Assembly (NCBI GenBank): GCA_947373235.1
Contig: CANBWW010000012.1
Span: 1-15,979 of the forward strand
DNA length: 15,979 nucleotides
Origin: Candidatus Altimarinota bacterium
GTDB lineage: Bacteria > Patescibacteriota > Gracilibacteria > BD1-5 > UBA2023
Direction of reading: 5' to 3'
Shown: in pieces, positions 1 through 9,053 of the stretch
Numbering within the stretch: the stretch's first letter is position 1
How the letters are laid out: each line of letters starts with the position of its first letter
The notes under the pieces: generated by a model
The model's input: only the letters and a program-made list of their open reading frames with translations
Told to the model about the DNA's origin: nothing
The model's database searches: none
Program-made: the position numbers and the translations under genes

Positions 1-1190
1 AAAACACTCTTGATCACTCCCGTCAGAGAAACTTCTCAGAGAAAAATAGTTTTTCCGAGAGAGAGGTTTTGTCTCGAACTCATCATAGCAGCGACACAGG
101 CAAGATCTACTCCAGGCTCAGTGATAGAAAATCCACGTCCGATATTCATATATACATCGTAACTTTCGAGTTTTGTATCCGTGAATTTTGTCATCACAGC
201 GATGAGAAGATCGAGTTTTCACTGAGGAATCCCACGGCTCGATCTTTTTGGATAGCCAAACTTTGTATAGGTAGTCAGTGCTTCGATCTCCACTAGAAGT
301 GGACGATTTCATTCTATAGTGAGAGTAAGTACTGATCCTGCGAGTGAGCTCGTCGTCGCATCGATAAACTCAAGTCCAGGATTTGGAATGTCTACTAAGC
401 CCGTTTCTTCCATCCGAAAAATTCCAACCGCATCCGTCGGTCAAAATCGATTCTTCAAAGCTCGAAGAAGACGATAATTCTCAGTACGAACTCATTCAAG
501 AAAGAGAACCACATCCACAAGGTGTTCGAGAGATTTTGGTCCACCGATCGATCCATCTTTCGTGACATGACCGATAAGTAAAATTGATTTTTTCGATGTT
601 TTTGCAATCTGCATAAATATCTCCGTCATAGTTCGTATCTGGTTCATACTTCCTGGGCTTCCATCGAGAGCGCTACTCGACATAACCGAGAGAGAATCTA
701 TAATCACGATATCTGCATCACTCACGCGAAGTGTAGAAACTATATCATCAAAATCATTTTCTGTAATGATCGAAATATTTTCATGTGAAACTCAGAGACG
801 ATTGGCACGTGATGAAATCTGACCGATATGTTCTTCTCATGAAATATAGAGAATCTGTGAACCAAGGGAAGCGTACCACTCACTCATCTGAAGGGCAAGA
901 GTCGATTTTCCGATACCTGGTTCTCAGGAAAGAAGTACAAGACTTCCAGTCGTGAGTCATCCACCAAGTACATTATCAAGCTCACCACTCGTACTCGGAA
1001 GTCTTTCGATCAGATCGGAAGTATGTGGCAATATTTTTTGAGATGACTGGATTTTTCCAGAATTCGTACTTCATTTCCCTTTTGTTTTTTTGATATCTCA
1101 GATATCTTCGAGAGTATTCCATTCACCACAGTTCGGACACTTTCATATCCATTTTGAAAAAGTACTGTGACAAGAAGAGCAAACAAACAT
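1..1190 (-). CDS. radA: DNA repair protein RadA (Sms), 3' end cut by window edge
   Basis: RadA is a RecA-like ATPase that processes branched recombination intermediates in the cytoplasm. About 396 of the usual roughly 450 residues are present; the C-terminus lies beyond base 1. Visible in order: a zinc finger with Cys4, Cys7, Cys18 and Cys21 (CSSC...CPNC); Walker A GEPGIGKST at 89-97; a Walker B-like IVIIDSLS; the segment ILLIGHVTKDGSIGGP; the RadA-specific KNRFG motif at 246-250; and the start of the Lon-like domain, including a GVDLACVAAMMSSRQ segment. The first Gly of Walker A and the Gly of KNRFG are both TGA, strong internal evidence for TGA = Gly. The start ATG at 1190 places the zinc finger right at the N-terminus, as in the family. 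It lies 17 nt after the stop of the upstream membrane protein gene, so the two are probably co-transcribed. No Shine-Dalgarno sequence is visible; the leader is T/C-rich. Confidence 0.96.
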
Positions 1191-1207
1191 AAGAAAAGAT
1201 TTAAAAA

Positions 1208-2446
1208 TTATTCGATCGGGGTTTCAGATTTTTGAGTTGGTTTTTTACGAACGGTTTTGATTGGTTTTACAGAAAGAGAATTCTCTGGAGATATATCAGT
1301 ATTTATTTTTTTACTTCGAATCCGTTTTACAGGAGAAATATTCTGTTGATTAGAAATTTTCTTGAGAGATTTTTTTTCGATAAGTTTTTTTGCAAGTATT
1401 TTTGCTTCTTCAAGGTCTTTAAATTGAATACTTTTATGAGAAGTTATTTTTTTGAGGTTTCTCATTTTTTTATTTCTTTTTCTCTGGATAATACAAAAAA
1501 GAAAAAAGAGAATAACCAAAGTAATAAATCCATAGTTTACAGATTTTTCGATCGATTCATACTGGATAGGAATATCGACAGAACGAGTCAAAGGAAAGAG
1601 TTTCTTATTTTCTGAAGGAAAGTTAATAGTGACTTGAGCATGCAAAGTTTTTTGTTTTCTCTGTACTCACATTTTTTCCCAAGGCCATACAAATTCATCA
1701 GGGAAATAACTCTGAGAATAGAGCTGTTCAGGCGAGTGATATTTGATGACTGATGAGTCATTCGTAGTTTCATGATATGCAAATCATTGCCAATCCACAT
1801 GAAAAATTGAAGTACTTCCAGGCAAAACAAAATCTTTTAGTGAATTTATAGGAAGATAATTGACAATCTCTTCTTCTGGTGAATCTTCTATAGAAGTTGG
1901 TGAATAATCCATGGAAGCTTTTCCAATCGCAGAAAGGATATTTCCATCTTCATCAAAGATCTGGATATTCCCAGTGGGGAGGATATTTGTATTACCAGAA
2001 TTTGAAACTGGTATAGAAAATTGAATTCAAAATGGTGTATCTTCAGAATCCGGTAATGACCAAAATGGATTTAATATATCTCTCGTACGGAGTAAAAAGT
2101 GATGGAAATCTTCTTTTATTTTTTCAAAAAAAGAAGGAAAATCAGCTTCTCAGTTCAAGATATCTGAAAAAGTATTAGGAAGACTCGACGAATTTTCAAA
2201 CATATCAGAAGAATTCGTATTTCCAGAAATAATAATCTTTCCCAAAGAAGGATTGTAGACACTATTTTCCTTATCAGAAGATACGACTGTACCACCTGAA
2301 GAGTAGGTAAGATTGGAAGAACTCTTCAATCCTAAAAAGGAATCCTGAGGAACTGCAAAAACACTGAGTGGAAAAATACTCAAGAAAAGAAATAAAATAC
2401 CAAAATATCTCATAAGCAAAGAAGAAAGGATAAATCTGAAGTTCAT
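1208..2446 (-). CDS. Membrane-anchored extracytoplasmic protein of unknown function
   Basis: A 412-residue protein once TGA is read as Gly. Residues 1-31 form a signal peptide ending in SVFA. A Ser/Asn-rich stretch follows, then a mainly extracytoplasmic region with a beta-sandwich look (segments such as NSGNTNILPTGNIQIFDEDG and LPGSTSIFHVDW). A single membrane helix lies at about 305-320, followed by RKRNKK and a Lys-rich cytoplasmic tail of about 90 residues. The pattern 'N-x-G-N-x-x-x-P-x-G-x-I-x-I-x-D-x-x-G' recalls DUF916-like Ig-type surface proteins, but I cannot assign a family. A second ATG at codon 12 could be the true start and would still leave a signal peptide. The gene sits just upstream of radA, and its leader contains a nested hairpin (2458-2507). 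Confidence 0.82.
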
Positions 2447-2457
2447 TTTACAAAAGG

Positions 2458-2507
2458 TTTCTAAAAATGCAAAAAGTCCGAACGGAAAGAAGAGACTTTT
2501 TTAGAAA
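2458..2507. promoter_or_regulatory. Nested inverted repeat in the leader of the membrane-protein gene
   Basis: An 8-bp stem pairs aaaaagtc (2471-2478) with gacttttt (2494-2501). It is flanked by a second pairing, tttcta (2458-2463) with tagaaa (2502-2507). Inside lies a smaller alternative hairpin, TCCGaaCGGA (2477-2486), which shares bases with the 8-bp stem. Read on the minus strand, the hairpin is followed by T-rich sequence just before the start at 2446, so it could act as an attenuator. That role is inferred. Confidence 0.35.
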
Positions 2508-2543
2508 TTAGAGCCTAATAAAATTTTATCTGACAGAAATAGT

Positions 2544-2572
2544 TGACTCTATAAAAATAATATGGTATTATT
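2544..2572 (+). promoter_or_regulatory. Sigma70-type promoter for the small gene at 2596
   Basis: TTGACT (2544-2549) and TATTAT (2567-2572) are separated by 17 bp, close to the consensus. Transcription would start near 2579, leaving a leader of only about 17 nt before the ATG at 2596. An overlapping TATAAT at 2573-2578 is an alternative -10 but has poor spacing to this -35. Confidence 0.65.
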
Positions 2573-2595
2573 ATAATATATTTAATATTTTTCTT

Positions 2596-2736
2596 ATGTC
2601 ATCAACTATCGATAGTTATAATTCTGGTGCTCATGCATTTGCACTTCAAAATTCAAGAAATGACATACTGAGGGCATATGGGATAGAGAATGAAATATCT
2701 ATACAGACCTGAGAAGTGGTAGTTGCACCGGTATAG
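2596..2736 (+). CDS. Small protein of 46 residues, unknown function
   Basis: ATG at 2596 to TAG at 2736, with one in-frame TGA (codon 39, ...IQTGEVVV...). The peptide begins MSSTIDSYNSGAHAFALQNS. It has no signal peptide or membrane helix; the N-terminal half is Ser/Asn/Ala-rich and the C-terminal end is short and hydrophobic (VVVAPV). Its reality rests on context: a near-consensus promoter starts just upstream, a hairpin plus T-run follows, and its length and composition are protein-like. A 14-bp palindrome, AACTATCGATAGTT, lies inside codons 3-8 (2604-2617) and could be an operator. The region could instead make a small RNA. No family recognised. Confidence 0.5.
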
Positions 2737-2763
2737 AAAAATAAATTTCATCTTTTTTAAAGT

Positions 2764-2787
2764 TCATCTAGACAGATGGATTTTTTA
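2764..2787 (+). terminator. Rho-independent terminator after the small gene
   Basis: The hairpin CATCT-agac-AGATG (2765-2778) is followed by a run of T (2781-2786), about 28 bp after the TAG of the 46-codon gene. The five-bp stem makes it weak to moderate. Confidence 0.5.
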
Positions 2788-2788
2788 T

Positions 2789-2815
2789 TTGCAATTTACA
2801 TAGAATATATATTAT
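2789..2815 (+). promoter_or_regulatory. Possible promoter of the membrane/propeller gene
   Basis: TTGCAA (2789-2794) and TATTAT (2810-2815) have a 15-bp spacer, shorter than ideal. The -10 lies inside the palindrome at 2800-2831, so a dimeric regulator bound there would block or modulate this promoter. Confidence 0.35.
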
Positions 2816-2831
2816 GTAATATATATTCTAT
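2800..2831. repeat. 32-bp near-perfect palindrome (operator-like)
   Basis: The arms tagaatatatatta (2801-2814) and taatatatattcta (2817-2830) are exact reverse complements around a 2-nt centre. One further pair, 2800/2831, also matches. It sits 12-43 bp upstream of the ATG at 2843 and overlaps the candidate -10. There is no T-run after it, so it looks more like a binding site or a cruciform than a terminator. Confidence 0.6.
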
Positions 2832-2842
2832 ACTTCACTTCC

Positions 2843-4531
2843 ATGGATATTTCCAGAAAACATATTGCATTTCTTGCGATTATTAGTTTATTCACGGGCA
2901 TGATCGCACCAACAACAGGAAATATAGACTTTCAGATTTCATATTTGATGAGTAGTGTGGGGATTTTATCATTTTTTATTCTTATATTTCTAGTAATCGC
3001 TTTTTATAGTGCAGGAATAAGAAGTTGGGGGTTTTTCAAAATGAGCATAAACCTTATATTTATAGGTATTTTGATTTTATTTTCTCTATCTTTTTTTGGA
3101 AGTATCGAAGATCTAAAAACAGGAACACCCGTTCATGGAATACGGTGGTGATGGATTTTTTTGATCATAGGAACTTCATTAGCATTTTATATTTACAATG
3201 ATAAAGAAGAGTGAGAACAAAATAATTTTTCAGATCGTATTGATACATGAATAGGCATAGTGGGAAGTTTCGCTCTTTTATGCATTACAGGAATTATATT
3301 TATAAGTTCATATTCGCATTTTCTTCCCGGATATAAAAAACAAGATATAAAAGATTTCATTGGTTTAGAAAATATACAAACACTTTCAGGATGAGTTCTC
3401 ATCTCAAAACCGTATACGTCTATCCAAAATCTTATGTTTGATAGAAAAAATGATATTCTTTCTTTCCTTACATGATCAGGAGGTATAGAAAATTTTCTTG
3501 TTTTTGATAAAAAAAATACATCTACATCTCAGATAGAAGAATGACTGAAAACAGTTTTCATAAATAATACGCTCTATAAAGTAAATACTGACGGATATAT
3601 TTTTTCTGGAAGTACCGTCATGAAAAATTCTCAGATAATTGGAGGTGAAGCTTTTTTGCAATATAACGGATTTACAGGAAAAGTAATATCTGATAAAAGC
3701 TCATGGAATATGAGTTTTACAGGGCAAATAAAAAACCCAATCATTTCAAAAAATGGAACGATTTTACTTTGGCAAGAGGAAAAATATTGAAAAATAGGGA
3801 TTATCAAACAAGGAAAACAAATCTGAGAGCTTTCAGAGAAGATTCTCGATATGAAACTCAGTCCGACCTGATCCGATAGTATGATTCTCGTAGAAAATAA
3901 TGGAATAAAAACAATTATAAAAAATGGTGAGACTGTAGGAACTCTCCCAGAAGATTATATAACATGATCATATCAATCAAACGGGGTCACATATAGTTAT
4001 AATATATGAAAAAATAATACAGTCTGAATCGTTATAAATGGGCAAGAAATAGATAAAAAATATGAGGAAATTCGAGATGTATTTTTGGAAGATGATGGCT
4101 ATGCATACGCATATTTTGCTCGTCCACTCGGAGAAGAAACATATTGTATTTTCACAAGATACAATGGAAATCTTTGTGGTCTCGATGCCTATATGAATCC
4201 AAGACTCTGAGCAGATGGAAGTTCGATACTTTTTGCAGGAAAAAAAGATGGAAACTGGGGAATATATAGAAATGTCGAAGCAATAGTAAAAAATACTGGG
4301 TATGCTCAGAATGATATTCAATATGATTATTTATTTTTAGATACGACCACACCGCGTACGTTCTTATTTATAAAAAAAGATAGTAATTCTGGAAAATATG
4401 AACTCATAAAAAATGGAATACTCCTCCCTCAAAAATGGTTAGATATATGAACAGATGTTTCATTTGGATTCGATAATCAGATCATCATGAGTATAAAAGA
4501 TGATGCGGGTTGGCATCTCATACAAATATAA
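2843..4531 (+). CDS. Five-helix membrane protein with beta-propeller-like soluble domain
   Basis: A 562-residue protein containing 14 in-frame TGA codons. The N-terminal 160 residues carry five hydrophobic helices at about 8-23, 32-57, 67-87, 102-118 and 137-157. The remaining 400 residues are soluble and consist of repeated short blocks of the type 'I-L-x-x-G-x-x-G-x-W-x-I-x-K-N-G', with beta-rich segments such as SSILFAGKKDGNWGIYRN and TFLFIKKDSNSGKYELIKNG. This resembles a PD40/TolB or WG-type propeller. No catalytic motif was seen. The orphan position between two terminators suggests single-gene transcription, with a palindromic operator-like site just upstream. The family is not recognised; a surface sensor or scaffold is only a guess. 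The start ATG was chosen because it directly precedes the first helix. Confidence 0.85.
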
Positions 4532-4559
4532 ATAAAAAGTCCATATGGACTTTTTATTT
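4530..4559. terminator. Perfect 30-bp bidirectional terminator between convergent genes
   Basis: Bases 4530-4559 are a perfect palindrome: AAATAAAAAGTCC, centre ATAT, then the complement. It gives a GTCCATATGGAC hairpin flanked by A- and T-runs, so it terminates on both strands. The stop of the plus-strand gene (4529-4531) and the stop of the minus-strand Nudix gene (4554-4556) both lie within or at its edges, so it serves both genes with no wasted sequence. Confidence 0.88.
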
Positions 4560-5156
4560 TGAAAATATGAATTCTTTAAGTTCTTTATATTTTTCTACAT
4601 CTAATAAAGCATCATAAAAGTGAGAGAGTATATCTCTATGATGCTCAAGCTCGTGAGATGCAACTAAACGAAGAAGTTCATCGAAAGTTACCTCTACTAC
4701 TTCTATCTTTTCACCAGGATCAGGAGTTATATCAGCCACTTTATGAGCTCAGCGAGCAATATAAAAATAAGCATGAAGGGCAATATTCGGCGTACCGAAA
4801 TAAGTTTTCCAAAGAATCCATTGATTATCATCAGTCATATATCCAGTTTCTTCAAGAAGTTCTCGTTTTGCACAAAAAAGTGGATCTTCAAGTGGGGAAT
4901 CAAATCATCCACCTGGAAATGAAAGAAAAGATTTTTTGCGAGCTGGTTGTTCTTGTTTTATAAGAATAATTTTTCACTCAGAAGTAACTGGAATAGCAAA
5001 AGCACCGTCAGCATATCGAATACGCTCGAAATACTTTTTTGAGCCATCAAACATCTCTTGTTCCCACTGAAAAACTTCAGAACGAATACCAGAAAATACA
5101 CAGATTGCCTCAGAAGGTATATATGGATGTGAAGAAAATCTTGGATTTGTATTCAT
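4554..5156 (-). CDS. Nudix hydrolase
   Basis: A 200-residue cytoplasmic hydrolase of nucleoside diphosphate-linked compounds; the exact substrate cannot be read from the sequence. The Nudix box at residues 84-106 fits G-x5-E-x7-R-E-L-x-E-E-x-G-Y exactly (GFDSPLE...REL LEETGY), with the Mg-binding glutamates present. The first Gly of the box is encoded by TGA. The preceding PGG and following SFLSFPGG context are typical. An N-terminal extension of about 55 residues (NTNPRFSSHPYIPSEAICVF...) precedes the fold, as in ADP-ribose pyrophosphatase-type members, which makes that group the likeliest but unproven. It is the last gene of the pgk-gap-metG cluster, 28 nt after metG, and ends in the bidirectional terminator. 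Confidence 0.92.
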
Positions 5157-5184
5157 TTTTTATAACTTACTTTTCATACTTTTA

Positions 5185-6669
5185 CTACTCATCTGTTTTA
5201 TACTCGAGTCGAGCATAAAGTGGTTCTCATTTTTCAAATATTTTGAAACCATCTCATTTTTTCCAATCTTTTTCTACTCCAAGTCTTGAGATGATTTCTT
5301 GCATTTTGATTTCAAAAAATGGCGATAGATTTGATGCAAGAGAAGTAAGTCAAACAGAAACGGTCGAGAGGCATTGATCCAGAAGTTTACGATCATTAGA
5401 ATCCATAATATCTAATTTCCAAGGCTTCATAGTATCTACATATTGATTCAACTCAGTTGCAAATGCAAAACCCTCATCCAGAGCATTTTTAAGATCATAT
5501 GCTTCCATACTTAAAGAATACTTCAACTGATAATCATTTCTTTTTGCTTCCAAGAGAGGATCTTCATAGCCCGAGAGAATTCAATCAAGTTTCAAAGAAA
5601 GCGTAAGAACTCGATTCAAAAGATTTCAAATATTATTCGCAAGTCTCGCATTATACTGTTGGATTGCCTGTTTTTCATCGAAGTCACCATCTTGACCGAT
5701 CGGAAAGGCAGTAAAAAGGTAAAGAAGTAAGGCATCACGATTATACTTTTCACACCAGAGAACAGGATCGATCACATTTCAGATGGTCTTCGACATCTTC
5801 TGACCATTAACCGTAAAATGACCAGTTATAAGTAGCTGATGAGGTAGTTCATATCCCGCACTCCAGAGCATCGCGGGCCAATAGATAGCATGAAAACGAG
5901 CAATATCTTTCCCGATTACATGGAGGTCCGCAGGCCACCATTTTTTCTCATCTTCCTGACAATAACTCAGATAGTTAAAAAGTGCATCATACCAGACATA
6001 CGTGACTTGGGAAGGATCGAATGGAAGTGGAATACCAAACTTATTGGTTTCTCTGGAAACAGAAAAATCTTCGAGACCGCCTTTTACAAACTCCTTTACT
6101 TCAGTAAAACGATTGGATGGAGTGATAAAGTCAGGATGGGATTCATAGAATTCTTCGAGTCTTTTTTGGTACTTTGAAAGCTTAAAAAAATAGTTTTTTT
6201 CACTCAGTACTTCAAGTGGCTTATTTGGATGATCAGGGCATTTGCCATCGACGAGATCAGATTCTTTTTTGAAGGATTCACAACCAACACAGTAGAGTCA
6301 CTCATATCGACCTTCATAGATGTCTCCATTATCATAGGATTTTTGGAGCATTTTTTGGACAAATGAATGATGTTCAACAGTCGATGTTCGAACAAAAGAA
6401 GTATATCCGATATCGAGACCATTCCACACTTTCTGGTGCTCCCCTGCCATCATATCTGCATATTCCATTATTTCCATATTCTTCTCTGTAGCTGACTCAA
6501 CGACCTTTTGAGAATTTTCATCGACTCAAGTTAAAAACTTTACCTCATCACCTTTTGATAAATGATCATGCGCAATAATATCTGCCAAAAGCGACGCATA
6601 TGCATGACCAATATGGGGAATTCCATTGGAATAATAAATTGGAGTCGTAATAAAAAACTTTTTTGCCAT
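5185..6669 (-). CDS. metG: Methionyl-tRNA synthetase
   Basis: This enzyme charges tRNA-Met with methionine in the cytoplasm. The protein has 494 residues. Seen: the class I HIGH motif as PHIGHAYA (residues 18-25); FLTGVDEN; YEGLYCVGCESF with a Cys pair and a second CPDH knuckle (a single CxxC/CxxH zinc knuckle); WYDALFNY; and KMSKTIGNVIDP starting at 291. The anticodon-binding helical domain includes NQYVDTMKPWKL. Glycines in TGVDEN, YEGLYC and KMSKTIG are TGA codons. The protein ends after the anticodon-binding domain, so the C-terminal Trbp111/EMAPII-like tRNA-binding domain found in many bacterial MetRS is absent. The start ATG precedes AKKFFITTPIYYSNG, the standard N-terminus. It lies 55 nt after gap and 28 nt before the Nudix gene. 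Stop is TAG. Confidence 0.97.
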
Positions 6670-6724
6670 GAATTAGGAAAAGATAATAAGACACATTATA
6701 AAGAAAAGCTGTGAAAAGCAAACC

Positions 6725-7750
6725 TTATCTCATAGAGAGAGCAACATCGAGCATACGCTGAGAATAAGCAGCTTCATTATCATACCATGCACTTACTTTC
6801 ACCAGTTGATAATCTCACTCTCAGACTATGGAAGTAAGAGAAGGATCAAAAATACAAGACCGAGCATCTCCACAAAAATCACTCGAAACCAAGAGTTCTT
6901 CACTATAACCAAAGATTTCTGGTTTTTCAAGTGCTGCTTTTTTCATGAGTGTATGAACCTCTTCCAGAGAAGTGGGGCGAAGAGGGATAAAAGCAAGTTC
7001 GACGATCGAAACATTTGGAGTAGGAACACGGATCGAACTCCCTTTCAGTTTTCCATCAAGTTCAGGAATCACGAGTCCAATAGCTTTCGCAGCGCCTGTT
7101 TTTGTAGGGATTATATTTATTCCTGCAGCTCTGGCTCGACGTATATCTGCATGGGAACCGTCAAGCAGATTTTGATCGCCAGTATAAGAGTGAATCGTGG
7201 ACATTTCTCCGACTCTGATTCCGATAGTATCTTGGAGTATTTTTGCCATAGGTGCAAGACAATTCGTCGTACAAGAAGCGTTTGAGACAATCCTCGATTC
7301 ACCTGTCAATACATCTTCATTGACTCCAAAAACGATCGTAGCATCTACTTCTTCGCCTGGGCAAGAAATAAGAACTTTCTTTGCTCCATTATCAATGTGA
7401 AACTGCACAGAGGAACGAGATCGAAACTTTCCAGTACATTCGAGAACGATATCAACATCGTATGTTTTCCAATGAATCTCTTCTGAATTCCGACTTCAAA
7501 ATAGATACGTCTGCTTTCATTCGATGATGAAAGCATCATCTTGAATAGACACTGTATACGGAAATTTACCATGAATTGAGTCATGTATGAAAAGTATGTT
7601 TTCATTTTTTATGTCGATCTTATGTCATACATTGATAGCGACAATCTCGAGGTGAGAAGCATATTTTTCGAGAAAACTAGCACGAAATACTTCCTTTCCA
7701 ATACGACCAAAACCATTGATAGCAAGACGAAGTTTTTTATTTTGCAACAT
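6725..7750 (-). CDS. gap: Glyceraldehyde-3-phosphate dehydrogenase
   Basis: Oxidises and phosphorylates glyceraldehyde-3-phosphate to 1,3-bisphosphoglycerate, the step before PGK. The 341-residue protein has family-typical length. It shows the Rossmann start RLAINGFGRIGKEVFRA, the catalytic SNASCTTN (Cys160), the base His187 in STIHSYTGDQ, the RRARAAGINIIPTKTGAAKA segment, and the C-terminal WYDNE-x-x-YS block. The conserved WYDNEWGYS reads WYDNEAAYS here. The residue after IVAIN, normally Asp (which selects NAD+), is Val (IVAINVGH), so cofactor preference may differ. The ATG at 7750 lies 15 nt after the pgk stop, so the two genes are almost certainly one transcript. It contains several TGA-Gly codons, including two near the C-terminus (SIVGEGDYQ). 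Confidence 0.97.
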
Positions 7751-7765
7751 AAGAAATAAGTAAAG

Positions 7766-8956
7766 TTAATCTTGAATAGCATCGATACCTGGTAAAGTCT
7801 TCCCTTCTAGAAACTCGATCATCGCACCACCACCAGTCGAAACATAACTCACAGCATCTTCATATCCATATTGCTTTACAAAAGCGACACTATCTCATCC
7901 ACCCACCAAAGAAAAGGTTCAAAATTTCTTCGTTTCACGTATCGTATCACCGATTTTCTGTGTTCATAGAGCAAAATTCGGAAGTTCGAACACTCCAAGT
8001 GGACCGTTCCAGAGAATCATTCGAGAAGAGAGGATCACTTCTCGAAATTCCTCTCTAGCAATATCTCATATATCGAGTGCCATCCAACCATCTTCTATAT
8101 TATCAGAAAACACAGTTTTCTTTTCTCACTCATTTCGAAATTCAGTCGTCACCACGGAATCTTTCGGCAAATAGAGTGTAATATTTTGATCTTTTATTTT
8201 TTGGATTATAGATCGAGCCAGTCCGAGTTGTTCGATTTCACAGAGTGAATCTCCGATTTTCCCTCATTTTGCAGCAATAAAAGTATACGCCATACCTCCA
8301 CCGATGATGAGATTATCGATTTTTGGAAGGATATTTTCTATTATTGGCATCTTCGTAGATATCTTGGCTCAGCCAATAATAGCAGTCACAGGATGCTCTC
8401 CTTCATTAAGAATTTTTCGGATCGAAGCAATCTCTTTTTGCATAAGAAATCCGAAACACTTAGCATTCGGAAAAAATCTCGTGATCGTCGTGATCGAAGC
8501 ATGGGCACGATGAGCTGCACCGAAGGCATCATTTATATAAAAATCTCCGAGATTTGCAAGACTCTCTGCAAAGTCGATATTCCCTGACTCTTCTCATGAA
8601 GAAAAACGAAGATTTTCGAGGAGAAGTACATCACCTGATTCCATATTTTTCACTGCTTTTTTTGCATGTTCTCATATAGTATCTGAAACGAATCGTACAT
8701 CGATCCCGAGTGCCTCAGAAACATCTGGAAGAATATGGCGAAGCGAAAAATGATCATCTGGCTTTCCATTTGGTCGACCCAAATGTGTGATTAAAATGAC
8801 TGATCCTCCATCAGAAATAATTCGATCGACCGTTGGTTTTACTCCATAAATACGAGTCTTGTCCATCACACGATGTTGTTCGTTTTGAGGAGCATTGAAA
8901 TCCACACGAACGATCACTTTCTTTCCTTTAAAATAGAAATCCCCCATATTTTTCAT
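7766..8956 (-). CDS. pgk: Phosphoglycerate kinase
   Basis: Transfers phosphate from 1,3-bisphosphoglycerate to ADP, making ATP. The protein has 396 residues, the normal monomeric length. Visible motifs: KKVIVRVDFNAP near the N-terminus, ITHLGRPNGK, LLLENLRFSSGEE, FYINDAFGAAHRAHAS, AIIGGAKISTKM (second G from TGA), LIIGGGMAYTF, ILWNGPLGVFE, LVGGGDSVAFV and the C-terminal STGGGAMIEFLEGKTLPGI. All substrate- and nucleotide-binding signatures are intact. The start at 8956 gives a short MKNMGDFYFKGK lead; the ATG at codon 4 is an alternative. It heads the pgk-gap-metG-Nudix cluster and has a good promoter at 8989-9016. Confidence 0.97.
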
Positions 8957-8980
8957 ATCTCAGAATGTGTTATGAACTCT

Positions 8981-9053
8981 ATATTTTCATTATAAAAAGA
9001 AATATCAGAGTTACAAAGGAAAAACACAAAATATATCTATAATGAAAAAATAT
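8981..9053. repeat. Inverted repeat flanking the pgk promoter
   Basis: Arm atattttcattata (8981-8994) matches the reverse complement of tataatgaaaaaatat (9038-9053), apart from two extra A. The arms are 43 nt apart, bracket the -35/-10, and the right arm touches the stop codon of the upstream DUF1801 gene. It could be a two-site operator or chance in AT-rich DNA. Confidence 0.35.
8989..9016 (-). promoter_or_regulatory. Sigma70-type promoter of the pgk cluster
   Basis: On the minus strand, TTGTAA (9011-9016) and TATAAT (8989-8994) have a 16-bp spacer, with the start of pgk about 30 bp downstream. The -10 is inside one arm (8981-8994) of an imperfect inverted repeat whose other arm is at 9038-9053. 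Confidence 0.6.

Noticed and set aside
1232..1615. Plus-strand Phe-rich open frame
   Set aside because: It is the complement of the Lys-rich tail and membrane helix of the minus-strand gene; Phe-rich content is the expected mirror of AAA/GAA codons.
4658..4963. Plus-strand frame opposite the Nudix gene
   Set aside because: The Nudix box on the minus strand is an exact match; the plus-strand frame has no recognisable features.
6806..7285. Long plus-strand open frame opposite gap
   Set aside because: It is a shadow of the strongly supported gap gene, with no family-like text.
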